The notes under the pieces were generated by a model that had not been told where the DNA came from, made no database searches, and was given only the letters and a program-made list of their open reading frames with translations. Shown here piece by piece: positions 25,324 through 35,425 of a stretch of DNA of 64,000 bases. Source of the DNA: Curvibacter sp. (lineage in GTDB: Bacteria; Pseudomonadota; Gammaproteobacteria; Burkholderiales; Burkholderiaceae_C); assembly GCA_020621965.1 (NCBI GenBank), contig JAHRYV010000003.1, positions 79,451-143,450 on the forward strand. The letters are read 5' to 3'. How positions within the stretch are numbered: position 1 is the stretch's first letter; each line of letters opens with the position of its first letter. Position numbers and translations under genes: made by a program.

Positions 25324-26142
25324 TCAGTCGCGCGGGCGGAAGGTGATGATCAGGGGGGAGTGAACCCGGCCGTCGACGTCGCGCGGCAAGGCCTCGGTCT
25401 TGTCGATGGCCTTGAGCACGGCATCGTCCCAGTTCTTGTGGCCACTGCTCTTGAGCAGCTTGCGCCCGACGATGGTGCCATCGGGCGAGGTGCGCACTTC
25501 CACCTCGGCGCTGGGGTTGCTGGCCAGCTCCTCGGAGAAGACGATGTTGGGCTTGACGCGGGCGCGGATGCGGCCGGCGTAGCTGTCCGAGGGGCCGGAC
25601 GACCTTTGTGCCGTGCCGGTCGAGGAAGGCGCGCCGGTGGCGCCGGCCAAGCCGGCCATGCGCTTGAGGTTCTCCTGGCGCAGCTTTTCGCGTTGTTGCG
25701 CCTCTTCCTGTTCCTTGCGCTTGGCCTCGAGTTCCTTCTTCTTCTTTTCCTCGGCCAGCTTCTTCTCGCGCGCCTGGCGCTCCCGCTCCAGCCGTTCCTG
25801 CTCCAGCCGTTCCTGCTCCAGCTTTTCCTTGGCCTTGCGCTCGCGCTCACGCGCCAGGGCGATCTCGGCATCGTTGGCCTGGGGCGTCTCCACCTTGGGC
25901 GGCGCCGGGGGGCGCGGGGTGGGTTGCGGCTCGGGCTCGGGTTCGACCAGCTTGGGGGCGGCCTCCTGCGGCACGGCTGACCACAGCTCGGCCTCGACCG
26001 CCAGGCTGGTGTCGCTGCTGCGCCAATTCACGCCCCAGGTCAGCGCGGCCAGCAGCAGGCCGTGGATGAGCAGGGCCAGGCCGTAGGCGCGCAACAGCCC
26101 TTGTGGGGGCGGGGCGAATTCCTGGCGGCTGGCGGCGTGCAT
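25324..26142 (-). CDS. tolA: TolA, inner-membrane spanning protein of the Tol system
   Basis: The 272-residue product has one N-terminal membrane helix (LLRAYGLALLIHGLLLAALTW), a long charged Lys/Glu/Arg helix (about 85-165, ERLEQERLERERQAREKK) and a C-terminal TonB-like domain (RIRARVKPNIVFSEEL to the end). TolA links the TolQR motor to the outer membrane during envelope constriction. It follows tolR by 15 bp. The usual tolB and pal are not downstream; the next gene converges. Confidence 0.92.
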   Translation of the reverse strand: MHAASRQEFAPPPQGLLRAYGLALLIHGLLLAALTWGVNWRSSDTSLAVEAELWSAVPQEAAPKLVEPEPEPQPTPRPPAPPKVETPQANDAEIALARERERKAKEKLEQERLEQERLERERQAREKKLAEEKKKKELEAKRKEQEEAQQREKLRQENLKRMAGLAGATGAPSSTGTAQRSSGPSDSYAGRIRARVKPNIVFSEELASNPSAEVEVRTSPDGTIVGRKLLKSSGHKNWDDAVLKAIDKTEALPRDVDGRVHSPLIITFRPRD

Positions 26143-26157
26143 GGCCTGGGGGGCAAA

Positions 26158-26586
<429 letters not shown>

Positions 26587-26596
26587 GCTGCGGTCC

Positions 26597-27304
26597 TCAG
26601 AAGGTGGAGGCCGACGTGGCCGCCGCCGGCTGGGCGCTGACGTTGCGCTGCAGGATGTTGGAGAACTCCTCGATGAAGGTCTCCTGCATATTGGCCACGC
26701 GGTCGATGTCGCGCGCGAAGCGGTTGTAGGCCACCACGGCCGGAATGGCGGCAAACAGGCCGATGGCCGTGGCCACCAGGGCCTCGGCGATGCCGGGCGC
26801 CACGGTGGCCAGCGTCACCTGCTGCAGCGAGGCCAGGCCGGTGAAGGCGTGCATGATGCCCCAGACGGTGCCGAACAGGCCGACGTAGGGCGAGACCGAG
26901 CCGACCGAGGCCAGGAAGGAGAGGTTGGTCTCCACCACGTCCATCTCGCGCTGGAAGCTCGCGCGCATGGCGCGGCGCGCACCGTCGAGCAGGGTGCCGG
27001 CGTCGCTGATGCGGCGCTCGCGCAGCTTCTGGTATTCGCGCAGGCCGGCCACGAAGATGCGCTCCATCGGGCCGCTGGTGTGGCCCTTCTGGGCCGCGTT
27101 GGCAAACAGGGTGTTGAGGTTGGCGCCGGACCAGAAGTCGCGCTCGAACTTGTCGTTGAGCTCGCGCACGCGTTTGAGCGCGAACAGCTTGCTGAAGATG
27201 GCGGCCCAGCTGGCGATGGACATCAACAGCAGCAGCACCATGACGGCCTGCACGACCCAGCTCGCGTGCAGGACCAGTTGGATGATGGAGAGTTCTTGGC
27301 TCAT
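26597..27304 (-). CDS. tolQ: TolQ, ExbB-family proton-motor subunit
   Basis: The 235-residue protein has three membrane helices (about 15-37; 135-160 with GSVSPYVGLFGTVWGIM; 170-195 with EALVATAIGLFAAIPAVVAY), matching MotA/TolQ/ExbB proton channels. It heads tolQ-tolR-tolA and is separated from ybgC by 234 bp that contain no convincing gene, so a tolQ promoter may lie there. Confidence 0.94.
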   Translation of the reverse strand: MSQELSIIQLVLHASWVVQAVMVLLLLMSIASWAAIFSKLFALKRVRELNDKFERDFWSGANLNTLFANAAQKGHTSGPMERIFVAGLREYQKLRERRISDAGTLLDGARRAMRASFQREMDVVETNLSFLASVGSVSPYVGLFGTVWGIMHAFTGLASLQQVTLATVAPGIAEALVATAIGLFAAIPAVVAYNRFARDIDRVANMQETFIEEFSNILQRNVSAQPAAATSASTF

Positions 27305-27538
27305 GGCAACCTAGAAACTGTAGTTGGACGCGCCCGAGTGGGCCGTCATGGGGTGGACTGGCAAGGCGTGACGACGCGGCTGGCACCTGCCAGCAAGGAG
27401 GAGCAACGCCGCCAGAGCGCCCCAGGGCGGCGCAATTGGGTGCGTAGCGTACTCACCGTGGAGGTGAAGCAACTCGTGGTCAAAAACGTTCGTATCCATG
27501 CATGTTTCCTGCGGAAAATAAGCGGTCAACTACGGTTT

Positions 27539-27943
27539 CTAGGTTAAGACTTCCAGGATGGTGCTGGGAATTCTTTCAGGTTTCATGCTGGCTGCGGCGA
27601 CCCAGCCGATGCGGATGGTGCCTTCACACAACAGTTCAGGCGCCGCCGCCGTCTTGCGCCAGGCTTCCTGCCGGATTGTCAGCGATGCCCGGCCGCTTTC
27701 CAGCAGACGGGCTGTAACCAATAGTTCGTCATCCAGCCGGGCCGGGCGGTGGTATTTGACGGCCGTCTCGCTGACCACGAAGATGCCGCCGGTCTGCTCG
27801 CGCAGGGCCTGCTGGCCGATGCCGTGCGCGCGCAGCCACTCGGTGCGGGCGCGTTCGAAAAAGCGGAGGTAGTTGGCGTAGAAGACGATGCCGCCGGCAT
27901 CGGTGTCTTCCCAGTAGACGCGGATGGGCAGTTCGAAAGTCAT
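27539..27943 (-). CDS. ybgC: YbgC-like acyl-CoA thioesterase (tol-pal cluster)
   Basis: The 134-residue hotdog-fold enzyme carries the catalytic signature VYWEDTDAGGIVFYANYLRFFERAR in its first 35 residues, with the Asp of DTDAGG. YbgC hydrolyses short acyl-CoA/ACP thioesters and is commonly the first gene of tol-pal clusters. ATG 27943 gives the family-standard N-terminus. It follows the aminotransferase gene by 7 bp. Confidence 0.9.
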   Translation of the reverse strand: MTFELPIRVYWEDTDAGGIVFYANYLRFFERARTEWLRAHGIGQQALREQTGGIFVVSETAVKYHRPARLDDELLVTARLLESGRASLTIRQEAWRKTAAAPELLCEGTIRIGWVAAASMKPERIPSTILEVLT

Positions 27944-27950
27944 GGTCTTC

Positions 27951-29135
27951 TCAGGCAAGTAGTGGACGCAGCCGCTCGATCGCGGCCTGCAACTGGGGCA
28001 GGGCGCTGGCGGTGGAGAAACGGATGTACTTGTGGGTCTCGGCGCTGCCGAAGTCGCGCCCGGGCGTCGCCGCCACATGGGCCTGCTGCATGAGCGCGAA
28101 GCTCAGCTCCCAGCTGTCCTTGACGCCGAGTTTCTGGCAAGCCTGGGTGCAGTCGGCCCAGGCGTAGAAGGCGCCGTCGGGCAAAACGGGCACCGTCAGG
28201 CCCAGCTCGTTCAAGGCGGGGATGAAGAAGTCGCGCCGGGCCTTGAATTCGGCCCGGCGGCGTTCGTATTCGGCCAGGCTGTCGGGTTCAAAGCAGGCCA
28301 GGGCGGCGTGCTGGGCAATGGTGCTGGGGCAGATGTAGAGGTTCTGCGCCAGGCGCTCGATCACCGGTACCAGCGCCTCCGGCACGACCAGCCAGCCCAG
28401 GCGCCAGCCGGTCATGCTGAAGTACTTGGAGAAGCTGTTGATGCTGATGATGTTGTCGTCGATGGCCAGCGCCGACTGGCCGTAGCGTTCGTCGTAGCTC
28501 AGGCCGAGGTAGATCTCGTCGACCAGGGTGATGCCGTCGTGCTGCTGCACCACTTCATGGATGCGGCGCAGCTCGGCCGGATCGATGGAGGTGCCGGTGG
28601 GGTTGGAGGGCGAGGCCAGCAGCACGCCACGGGTCTGCGGGCCCCAGGCCGCGCGCACCTGCTCGGCGCTGAGCTGGAAGCGTTCGGCCGGCCCGGAGGG
28701 GATCAGGCGGGCCGTGCCCTCGGCGGCGCTGACGAAGTGCCGGTTGCAGGGGTAGCTCGGGTCCGGCATCAGGATCTCGTCGCCGGCCTCGATCAGCGCC
28801 AGGCAGGCCAGCTGCAGCGCGGCCGAGGCGCCGGCGGTGACGACGATGCGGCTGGCCGGTACATCGAGACCGAAGCGTTGCCGGTACCAGCCGCTGATGC
28901 GCTCGCGCAGCGCCGGCAGGCCGGTGGCGTCGGTGTACTGGCTACGGCCCTCGCGCAGGGCGCGTTCGGCGGCGGCCTGCACCAGTGGCGGGGCGGTGAA
29001 GTCGGGTTCGCCAATGTTGAGGAAGAGCATGGGCGCGCTGCCCTGCGCGGCCTCGCGCGCCAGCGCACTGGCGGCCTTGGCCACCTCCATGACGTAGAAG
29101 GGTTCGATCTTCTGCGCGCGGCGGGCGACTCTCAT
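27951..29135 (-). CDS. PLP-dependent class I/II aminotransferase
   Basis: The 394-residue product shows the aminotransferase fold: ARRAQKIEPF start, glycine-rich TAGASAALQL region, NPTGTSID, DEIYLGLSY and the PLP lysine in NSFSKYFSMTGWRLGW with the Arg that binds PLP phosphate. The start ATG 29135 is 10 bp after the nusB stop. The substrate (aspartate, alanine or aromatic) cannot be decided from the sequence alone. Confidence 0.9.
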   Translation of the reverse strand: MRVARRAQKIEPFYVMEVAKAASALAREAAQGSAPMLFLNIGEPDFTAPPLVQAAAERALREGRSQYTDATGLPALRERISGWYRQRFGLDVPASRIVVTAGASAALQLACLALIEAGDEILMPDPSYPCNRHFVSAAEGTARLIPSGPAERFQLSAEQVRAAWGPQTRGVLLASPSNPTGTSIDPAELRRIHEVVQQHDGITLVDEIYLGLSYDERYGQSALAIDDNIISINSFSKYFSMTGWRLGWLVVPEALVPVIERLAQNLYICPSTIAQHAALACFEPDSLAEYERRRAEFKARRDFFIPALNELGLTVPVLPDGAFYAWADCTQACQKLGVKDSWELSFALMQQAHVAATPGRDFGSAETHKYIRFSTASALPQLQAAIERLRPLLA

Positions 29136-29145
29136 GCGTGAATGG

Positions 29146-29637
29146 TCAGCTCTTGATCCTGCCGGCGGCACGGTCGGCGGCCACTTCGTCAGCGCGCAGC
29201 GTCGGTGCCAGGCCGCCCAGCACGCCGTTGACGTACTTGTGGCCGTCGGTGCCGCCGAAGGACTTGGCCAGCTCGATGCATTCGTTGAGCACCACGCGCC
29301 AGGGCACGTCCAGGCAGTGCCGCAGTTCGTAGACACCGATCCACATGACGGCATGCTCGATGGGCGAGAGTTCGGCCAGCTTGCGGTCGAGCAGCGGGGT
29401 GATCAGACGGTCGAGCTCGGTCGCCTGCTCGACGCAGCCGTGCAGCAGGGCGTCGTAGTGGGCGGCGTCGGCCTTGGAGAAGCCGGAGAGGTCGCGCGTG
29501 AAGCTGTCGATGGCGCTGGTCTCGTTGCCGCCGACCAGGTGCTGGTACAGGGCTTGCAGGGCGAATTCGCGCGCGCGGCTGCGGCCGGACTTGGCGGCGG
29601 ACTTGCGCGGGGCGGCGCCGGACGGTGTCGCGCTCAT
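29146..29637 (-). CDS. nusB: Transcription antitermination factor NusB
   Basis: The 163-residue helical protein has the NusB core ([18 protein letters not shown], then [16 protein letters not shown] and [23 protein letters not shown]). NusB with NusE binds boxA RNA in rRNA antitermination. It overlaps ribH by ATGA, a common nusB-ribH arrangement. Confidence 0.95.
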   Translation of the reverse strand: MSATPSGAAPRKSAAKSGRSRAREFALQALYQHLVGGNETSAIDSFTRDLSGFSKADAAHYDALLHGCVEQATELDRLITPLLDRKLAELSPIEHAVMWIGVYELRHCLDVPWRVVLNECIELAKSFGGTDGHKYVNGVLGGLAPTLRADEVAADRAAGRIKS

Positions 29638-30110
29638 TCGATGTCTTCCATCAGGTTGGCCATCTCCACCGCCACGCGGGCGGCGTCGCGGCCTTTGTCG
29701 CTCTGGCGCGCGACGGCCTGGTCCATGTTCTCCACCGTCAGGATGGCGTTGGCGACCGGGATCTGGTAGTCCAGCGCGATGCGGGTGACACCGGCGCCGG
29801 ATTCGTTGGCGACCAGCTCGAAGTGGTAGGTCTCGCCACGGATGATGCAGCCCAGGGCGATCAGGGCGTCGTAGTTGTTCTTCTCGGCCAGGGTCTGCAG
29901 GGCCAGCGGCACTTCCAGCGCGCCGGGCACCATGATGTGGTCGATGCGCTTGGCCTGCACGCCCAGCGCGGCCAGCTCGGCACGGCAGGCCTGGGCCAGG
30001 GCGTTGGTGACCGCTTCGTTGAAGCGGGCCTGCACGATGCCGATGTACAGCTTGCTGCCGTCCAGGCGGGCATCGCCGGGTTCGAGATTGCCTTTGTCTG
30101 CGCCAAACAT
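29634..30110 (-). CDS. ribH: 6,7-dimethyl-8-ribityllumazine synthase
   Basis: The 158-residue RibH condenses 5-amino-6-ribitylamino-uracil with 3,4-dihydroxybutanone phosphate. Motifs: [45 protein letters not shown] with the catalytic His, and [21 protein letters not shown]. Length is normal. It lies between nusB and ribB in the riboflavin operon. Confidence 0.96.
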   Translation of the reverse strand: MFGADKGNLEPGDARLDGSKLYIGIVQARFNEAVTNALAQACRAELAALGVQAKRIDHIMVPGALEVPLALQTLAEKNNYDALIALGCIIRGETYHFELVANESGAGVTRIALDYQIPVANAILTVENMDQAVARQSDKGRDAARVAVEMANLMEDIE

Positions 30111-30129
30111 GATGGTGGATTCCTTCGGT

Positions 30130-31245
30130 TTATTTCTGTACGTAACTGGTGACTTCGAGCCCGTAGCCGACCATGCTGGGCAGCCGACGCGGGTTGCCCA
30201 TGAGATTCATCTTGTGCACGCCGCAGTCGCGCAGGATCTGCGCACCGACGCCGTAGCTGCGCAGGTCCATGCGGCCGCGCTCGGGGGCGTGGCTGGCGCG
30301 CGCCGTGCCTTCGAACTGGGCCAGCAGCTGGTCGGCGCTCTCGCCGCAGTTGAGCAGGACCACGACGCCACGGCCTTCATTCGCAATGCGCGACAGGCAG
30401 GCGTCCAGGCCCCAGGAGTGCATGGCGCGGCCGACCTCCAGCGCGTCCAGCACCGACAGCGGCTCGTGCACGCGCGCCAGCACCGTGTCCTGCGCGCCCC
30501 ACTGGCCGCGCACCAAGGCCAGGTGCAGGCCCTGGCTGGGTTTGTCGCGGTAGGCGTGGGCGGTGAATTCGCCGAAGGCGGTGTTCAGGGTGCGCGTGCC
30601 GACCTTCTCGATCAGGGATTCGGTGTGGCTGCGGTATTTGATGAGATCGGCGATGGTGCCGATCTTCAGGCCGTGCTCGGCGGCGAAGAGCTGCAGGTCG
30701 GGCAGGCGGGCCATGGTGCCGTCGTCCTTCATGATCTCGCAGATCACGGCGGAGGGCGAGCAGCCGGCCATGGCGGCCAGATCGCAGCCGGCTTCGGTGT
30801 GGCCGGCGCGCATGAGCACGCCGCCGTCCACTGCCTGCAGCGGGAAGATGTGGCCGGGCTGCACCAGGTCCTCGGGCTTGGCGGTCGGGGCCACCGCGGC
30901 CTGCACGGTGCGGGCGCGGTCGGCGGCCGAGATGCCGGTGGTGACGCCGCTGGCGGCTTCGATGGAGACCGTGAAAGCGGTGCTGTAGACGGTGCCGTTG
31001 CGCGCGGCCATGGGCGGCAGGCGCAGGTATTCGCAGCGCTGGCGCGTGAGCGTCAGGCAGATCAGGCCGCGGCCGAAGCGGGCCATGAAGTTGATGGCGT
31101 CGGCCGTGACATGGTCGGCCGCGAGGACCAGATCGCCTTCGTTCTCGCGGTCTTCCTCGTCGACCAGGATGACCATGCGGCCGGCGCGCATCTCGGCCAC
31201 GATGTCTTCGACGGGCGAGATCGCCACGGGTGCTTTGTTGCTCAT
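30130..31245 (-). CDS. ribB: RibB with a C-terminal GTP-cyclohydrolase II-like domain lacking zinc cysteines
   Basis: Residues 1-205 are a complete 3,4-dihydroxy-2-butanone-4-phosphate synthase ([28 protein letters not shown]). Residues about 210-371 align with RibA, but the zinc-binding stretch that normally reads like VHSECLTGD is replaced by [13 protein letters not shown] with no cysteines. The domain is therefore probably not a GTP cyclohydrolase II. This matches the RibBX variant described in Proteobacteria, in which RibA is encoded elsewhere. Often annotated simply as RibBA. Confidence 0.9.
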   Translation of the reverse strand: MSNKAPVAISPVEDIVAEMRAGRMVILVDEEDRENEGDLVLAADHVTADAINFMARFGRGLICLTLTRQRCEYLRLPPMAARNGTVYSTAFTVSIEAASGVTTGISAADRARTVQAAVAPTAKPEDLVQPGHIFPLQAVDGGVLMRAGHTEAGCDLAAMAGCSPSAVICEIMKDDGTMARLPDLQLFAAEHGLKIGTIADLIKYRSHTESLIEKVGTRTLNTAFGEFTAHAYRDKPSQGLHLALVRGQWGAQDTVLARVHEPLSVLDALEVGRAMHSWGLDACLSRIANEGRGVVVLLNCGESADQLLAQFEGTARASHAPERGRMDLRSYGVGAQILRDCGVHKMNLMGNPRRLPSMVGYGLEVTSYVQK

Positions 31246-31883
31246 GAAGCTGCTTTCTGCGGGGTGGTGCCGGCGGCGAGCATGCGCTCGACGTAACGCG
31301 CCACGGTGTCGATTTCGAGGTTGACGCCCGCGCCTGCCTTGAGCAGGCCCAGGGTGGTGTTCTGCACCGTGTGCGGAATGAGGTTGATGCTGATCTCGCA
31401 GCCCTGGGCGTTGTCGGCCACGCGGTTGACGGTCAGGCTGATGCCGTTGACGGCGATGGAGCCCTTGTAGGCCAGGTAGCGCGCCAGTTCGGCCGGGGCC
31501 TGGATGCGCAGCTCCCAGCTTTCGCCGATCGGGGCAAATGAACTGATCGTGCCTACGCCGTCCACATGGCCCGAGACGATGTGGCCGCCCAGGCGGTCGC
31601 CGGCACGCAGGGCTTTTTCCAGGTTGACCTGGGCGTCCAGCTGTAGGCCGGTGGTGCGGGCCAGCGATTCGGCCGAGATGTCGATGGTGAACTGCCGCTG
31701 CGGGAGATCGAGGTGGGTCACCGTCATGCAGGCGCCATTGAGGGCGATGCTGTCGCCCAGGCCGACATCGTCGAGGTAAGCGGGCGGGCAGGCGATGGTG
31801 AGGCGCTTGCCGTGCTGTAAAGAGCTACCCAGGTCGTGGCTGGCGACGATGCGCCCCACGCCGGTGATGATTCCGGTGAACAT
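31242..31883 (-). CDS. ribE: Riboflavin synthase, alpha chain
   Basis: The 213-residue protein begins [12 protein letters not shown] and has two lumazine-binding repeats ([12 protein letters not shown] and [12 protein letters not shown]). It dismutates two lumazines to riboflavin. It overlaps ribB by ATGA, so the operon is ribD, ribE, ribB, ribH, nusB, aminotransferase. The gene is called ribC in some organisms. Confidence 0.95.
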   Translation of the reverse strand: MFTGIITGVGRIVASHDLGSSLQHGKRLTIACPPAYLDDVGLGDSIALNGACMTVTHLDLPQRQFTIDISAESLARTTGLQLDAQVNLEKALRAGDRLGGHIVSGHVDGVGTISSFAPIGESWELRIQAPAELARYLAYKGSIAVNGISLTVNRVADNAQGCEISINLIPHTVQNTTLGLLKAGAGVNLEIDTVARYVERMLAAGTTPQKAAS

Positions 31884-31907
31884 CCCGCTATTTTCGCAGG
31901 TAAACGG

Positions 31908-33029
31908 TCAGAAGTCGTCGCGGCCGGGAATTCGGGCCAGGATGCGCAGATCGGGGCCGACCAGGCTGGTGTCGCGGTAGGTCAGCGGCACGGCCTGGGC
32001 CAGCTCGGTCAAGGGCCCGATATTCACCATGCCTCGGCCGGCGCCCAGCAGCTTGGGCGCCAGGTAGACCAGGAATTCGTCCACCAGGGCTTCGCGCAGC
32101 AGCGAGCCGTTGAGCTTGTGGCCGGCTTCCACGTGCACCTCGTTGACTTCGCGCGCGGCCAGGTCGCGCAGCATGGCGGCCAGATCGACCTTGCCGCCGG
32201 GGCCGGGGCAATAGACGACGGTGGCGCCCCTGGCCTCCAGCGCGGCTTTTCTTGCCTCGTCGGGTACGGCGGCATAGATGAGCAGGGTGCGTTGTGGCTT
32301 GAAGAGCAGGGCGTCCAGCGGCGTTTCCAGCCGGCTGTCCACCACCACCAGATGGGGCTGGCGCGGGGCATCGGCCAGCCGCACGTCCAGGCGCGGGTTG
32401 TCTTCCAGCACGGTGCCGATGCCGGTGAGCACAGCGCAGGCGCGGGCCCGCCAGGCATGGCCGTCGGCGCGTGCCGGTTCGGAGGTGATCCACTGGCTGG
32501 CGCCGTTCTCCAGCGCGGTCTGGCCGTCCAGCGAGGCGGCGACCTTCAGGCGCACCCAAGGCGTGCCACGCACCATGCGGCTGAAAAAGCCGATGTTGAG
32601 CTCGCGTGATTCGGCGGCACCGGGGCCGATCTCCACCTCGATGCCGGCCGCGCGCAGGCGCGCAAAACCCTGGCCGGCCACTTTGGGGTTGGGGTCCTGC
32701 AGGGAAGCCACCACCTTGCCGATGCCGGCCGCGACCAGGGCGTCGCAGCACGGCCCCGTGCGGCCCTGGTGGGCGCAGGGCTCCAGCGTCACATAGGCCG
32801 TCGCACCACGCACCGAATGGCCGCGCGCAGCCGCATCGCTCAGCGCCACGATCTCGGCATGCGGCCCGCCGGCGCGCTGGGTGTGGCCCTGGCCCAGCAC
32901 CTGGCCCTCGGCGCCGACGATGACGCAACCTACGCGCGGATTGGGGTTGGTCAGGCGCAGGCCTTGGGCGGCCAGGGCCAGGGCTTGCAGCATGAGTGGC
33001 GGGATATCAAGGGGGCTGGAAGGGTTCAT
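31908..33029 (-). CDS. ribD: Bifunctional pyrimidine deaminase/reductase RibD
   Basis: The product of about 373 residues joins an N-terminal cytidine-deaminase-like domain with zinc ligands in HAEIVAL and PCAHQGRTGPC, and a C-terminal reductase (TPWVRLKVAASLDGQTA, HVEAGHKLNGSLL). It carries out the second and third steps after GTP ring opening. ATG 33029 is chosen; a GTG at 33047 is also in frame. No FMN riboswitch is visible in the 55 bp upstream. Confidence 0.93.
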   Translation of the reverse strand: MNPSSPLDIPPLMLQALALAAQGLRLTNPNPRVGCVIVGAEGQVLGQGHTQRAGGPHAEIVALSDAAARGHSVRGATAYVTLEPCAHQGRTGPCCDALVAAGIGKVVASLQDPNPKVAGQGFARLRAAGIEVEIGPGAAESRELNIGFFSRMVRGTPWVRLKVAASLDGQTALENGASQWITSEPARADGHAWRARACAVLTGIGTVLEDNPRLDVRLADAPRQPHLVVVDSRLETPLDALLFKPQRTLLIYAAVPDEARKAALEARGATVVYCPGPGGKVDLAAMLRDLAAREVNEVHVEAGHKLNGSLLREALVDEFLVYLAPKLLGAGRGMVNIGPLTELAQAVPLTYRDTSLVGPDLRILARIPGRDDF

Positions 33030-33084
33030 GCCGGGATTATTGGCCACAAGTGGGTCCAGGGCGCCGGCATTACGCCCGACGGGT

Positions 33085-33672
33085 TCATGGCGGCGTCTGC
33101 GCCGCCTCTGCGCTGATCTCGAGGCGCAGGACGCTGGCGACCGGCTGCCCCTCTTTCAGGGCCGGCGCAAAACGCACCTCGCTCAGCGTCTCGCCGACGG
33201 CCGTGACGTATTCGGTGGGCAGCTCCGTCGGTTCCGCCTCGAAGGCGGTCACGCGGCCCTGTTCGTCGACCCACAACTTGATGACCACGGTCCCCTGCAC
33301 CGTGGGTAGTCTGGCCTCGGGGATGTCGAGGTTCACCGGGCCCAGCGGATAGGCGCCGCGGCTGGGGAGGGGGACGCGCGGAGTCTCCTGCGTGGCCGCC
33401 GTCGGAGCGCTGGCCTGCGGTTGCGCCGGGTCGGCCGGCACGGGCGCAGGAGCGGGCGGGGTAGGTTTGGGAGCCCGGGTCTGGCGTGGCGGCGGGGGGA
33501 GCAGGCGCGCCGTCAGCAGGTGGGAGGCCGGCGCGGGCGTGCCGGCCCCCGCCGCGCTGTCATCGCCGCGACCAGGGAGCCAGGCCAGGCCGACATGCAG
33601 CAGCGCCGAGACCAGCAAGGCGGTGAGCAGACGCCCGAAACCCGGCGTGTAAGGCGTCGAAGCCAAGGTCAT
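33085..33672 (-). CDS. TonB-like energy-transducing protein
   Basis: The 195-residue product has an N-terminal membrane helix (GRLLTALLVSALLHVGLAW), a Pro/Ala-rich periplasmic linker and a C-terminal TonB-type domain (GTVVIKLWVDEQGRVTAFE, VRFAPALKEGQPV). ATG 33672 is preferred to the upstream in-frame ATG at 33771 because it gives a standard membrane anchor. ExbB/ExbD partners are not adjacent. It lies 55 bp upstream of ribD and diverges from the pilin cluster. Confidence 0.8.
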   Translation of the reverse strand: MTLASTPYTPGFGRLLTALLVSALLHVGLAWLPGRGDDSAAGAGTPAPASHLLTARLLPPPPRQTRAPKPTPPAPAPVPADPAQPQASAPTAATQETPRVPLPSRGAYPLGPVNLDIPEARLPTVQGTVVIKLWVDEQGRVTAFEAEPTELPTEYVTAVGETLSEVRFAPALKEGQPVASVLRLEISAEAAQTPP

Positions 33673-33823
33673 GGACAGGAGTGTGTGCAAAAGTCGCCAC
33701 GGGTGCGCGCCGCTCAGGCCGGAAAAGCAACCGCTGGTCGAACAGTCCGCGCCCGCACGGCAAGGACTCACTAGGATTTGACTGAACAGTTTTCATTATT
33801 GCGCGAGTCCAGAGGAAACAGCT

Positions 33824-34252
33824 ATGAAGAGACATGCCGGTTTTACGCTGATCGAGGTGATGATCACCGTGGCCATCGTCGCCATCCTGGCGGCGGTGGC
33901 GCTGCCCGCCTACAACGAATACGTAATACGCGGGAAGATTCCGGAGGCCACCTCGACGCTGGCAGTCAAACGGGCCCAGATTGAGCAGTTCTTCCTGGAC
34001 AACCGCAGCTACCTGGATGCGGCGAACAACCCGCCTGCGGCCTGCACGTCCGCCACTAGCAGCAAGAATTTTGATTTCGACTGTACGGGTGTGACGGCCA
34101 CGACCTACACGCTGCGCGCGGTGGGCAAGGGTTCCATGAACGGTTTCACCTTCTCCGTCAACCAGGCCAACGGCAAGGCCTCGGTTGCACCGTCCGGCTG
34201 GACTGGCAACAGCAACTGCTGGATCGTGCGCAAGAGCGGCGATTGTGCTTGA
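33824..34252 (+). CDS. pilE: Type IV pilin-like protein PilE
   Basis: The 142-residue product has a short leader and prepilin cleavage site MKRHAG/FTLIEVMI with Glu5 of the mature protein, followed by the hydrophobic helix AVALPAYNEYVIRGKI, and a C-terminal Cys pair (NSNCWIVRKSGDC). It has a good Shine-Dalgarno (AGAGGAA). As first gene of a minor-pilin cluster it is more likely a minor pilin than the major subunit. Confidence 0.88.
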   Translation: MKRHAGFTLIEVMITVAIVAILAAVALPAYNEYVIRGKIPEATSTLAVKRAQIEQFFLDNRSYLDAANNPPAACTSATSSKNFDFDCTGVTATTYTLRAVGKGSMNGFTFSVNQANGKASVAPSGWTGNSNCWIVRKSGDCA

Positions 34253-34277
34253 CGCGCGGGAAGACTGGAGGTCCGCC

Positions 34278-34880
34278 ATGCAGCAACATCACACGAACGG
34301 CGGGTCTGGGCATGGTTGTTCGCGTCAACGCGGACAGCGGGGCTTTACCATCATCGAAGTGATGATCGTCCTCACGATCGTCGGCATCGCGCTGACGTTT
34401 GGCCTGCCCAGCATGTCGGCCTGGCTGCAGAGCAACCAGATTCGCAATGCCACCGAGTCCATCCAGAGTGGGCTGCAAGTGGCCAAGTCGGAAGCGGTGC
34501 GCCGCAACACCAACGTGCAGTTCACCCTGACGTCGCTGACACCGGGCGGTACTGCGGACTGGTCAATCGCCTGCCAGACGCCCAGCGCCGAATGTCCGGG
34601 GGCGGGCATGACCGAGACCTCGATCCAGACTTTTTCGTCCCGGGAGGGCGCGGCTGCGGCCCGGGTCGCGGCGCCCCAGGCCACCTTCACTTTCGGCGGC
34701 ACGGGGCGGTTGACGCCCATGCCGGCGGCCACGCTCGCAATCAATGTCACCAATCCCAACGGTGGCGCGTGTGCGGCCGACGGTGGCCCTATGCGATGCC
34801 TGCGCATCCAGGTGTCCCCGGGCGGTCACCTCAAGATGTGCGACCCGGCCCTGCCTTCCACCAACGCTCGCGGCTGCTGA
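34278..34880 (+). CDS. fimT: Minor pseudopilin FimT/GspH-like
   Basis: From ATG 34278 (CTGGAGG upstream) the product has 200 residues: a long basic leader, cleavage site RG/FTIIEVMIVLTIVGIAL, and a GspH-like beta domain with four or more Cys. It is a priming minor pilin of the type IV pilus tip complex. It lies 25 bp after pilE. Confidence 0.85.
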   Translation: MQQHHTNGGSGHGCSRQRGQRGFTIIEVMIVLTIVGIALTFGLPSMSAWLQSNQIRNATESIQSGLQVAKSEAVRRNTNVQFTLTSLTPGGTADWSIACQTPSAECPGAGMTETSIQTFSSREGAAAARVAAPQATFTFGGTGRLTPMPAATLAINVTNPNGGACAADGGPMRCLRIQVSPGGHLKMCDPALPSTNARGC

Positions 34881-34890
34881 GGTGATCGCG

Positions 34891-35424
34891 ATGGACTCCC
34901 GTACTCCCCCCCCGCACGCGCAGTCAGGCGTCATGCTGATCGAGGCGCTGATTGCCTTGCTGATCTTTTCCCTGGGTGTGCTGGGCATCGTGGGCCTGCA
35001 CGCCACGGCCAGCAAGGTATCGGGTGACGCCCGCTATCGCAGCGAGGCGGCCTTGATGGCCAATGAACTGATCGGGAAGATGTGGGCCGGCGACCGCAGC
35101 GCGGCCGTTCTGCGTACCGCATACGACAGCTCCCAGAACGGGCCGGCCTTTCAGGCCTGGGCCTGGGTCGGGACCGACGCAGGGTCACCAGGTACCCAGG
35201 CAGCGCCCGCGCAAGGCACGGTGCTGAAGATGTTGCCGGGAGCCAGCGCCAATTTGCCGGTTGTGACGGTGACCCCGGTCAGCCGCACCGTGACGACGTC
35301 CAGCGGCACGGTTGTGACCGTCACCACCGCCCAGGTGAACGTCACCATCAAGTGGCAGGCCCCGCAGGAAAACGGCGATGGTTCGGTCCACAGCTATGTG
35401 GCCGTCGCGCACATTGGAGGTTGA
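34891..35424 (+). CDS. pilV: Type IV pilus minor pilin PilV
   Basis: The 177-residue product has leader MDSRTPPPHAQSG and the prepilin motif VMLIEALIALLIFSLGVLGI typical of PilV. ATG 34891 follows GAGGT by about 7 nt and is 10 bp after fimT. The C-terminal half is Thr/Val-rich beta sequence. Confidence 0.87.
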   Translation: MDSRTPPPHAQSGVMLIEALIALLIFSLGVLGIVGLHATASKVSGDARYRSEAALMANELIGKMWAGDRSAAVLRTAYDSSQNGPAFQAWAWVGTDAGSPGTQAAPAQGTVLKMLPGASANLPVVTVTPVSRTVTTSSGTVVTVTTAQVNVTIKWQAPQENGDGSVHSYVAVAHIGG

Positions 35425-35425
35425 T

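Noticed and set aside
27311..27529. A 72-residue frame between tolQ and ybgC
   Set aside because: No ribosome-binding site or recognisable domain; the 234-bp gap is better read as leader/promoter sequence, although a short peptide cannot be excluded.
33030..33084. Possible FMN riboswitch before ribD
   Set aside because: The spacing to the TonB-like gene is too short and none of the conserved FMN aptamer blocks is present.
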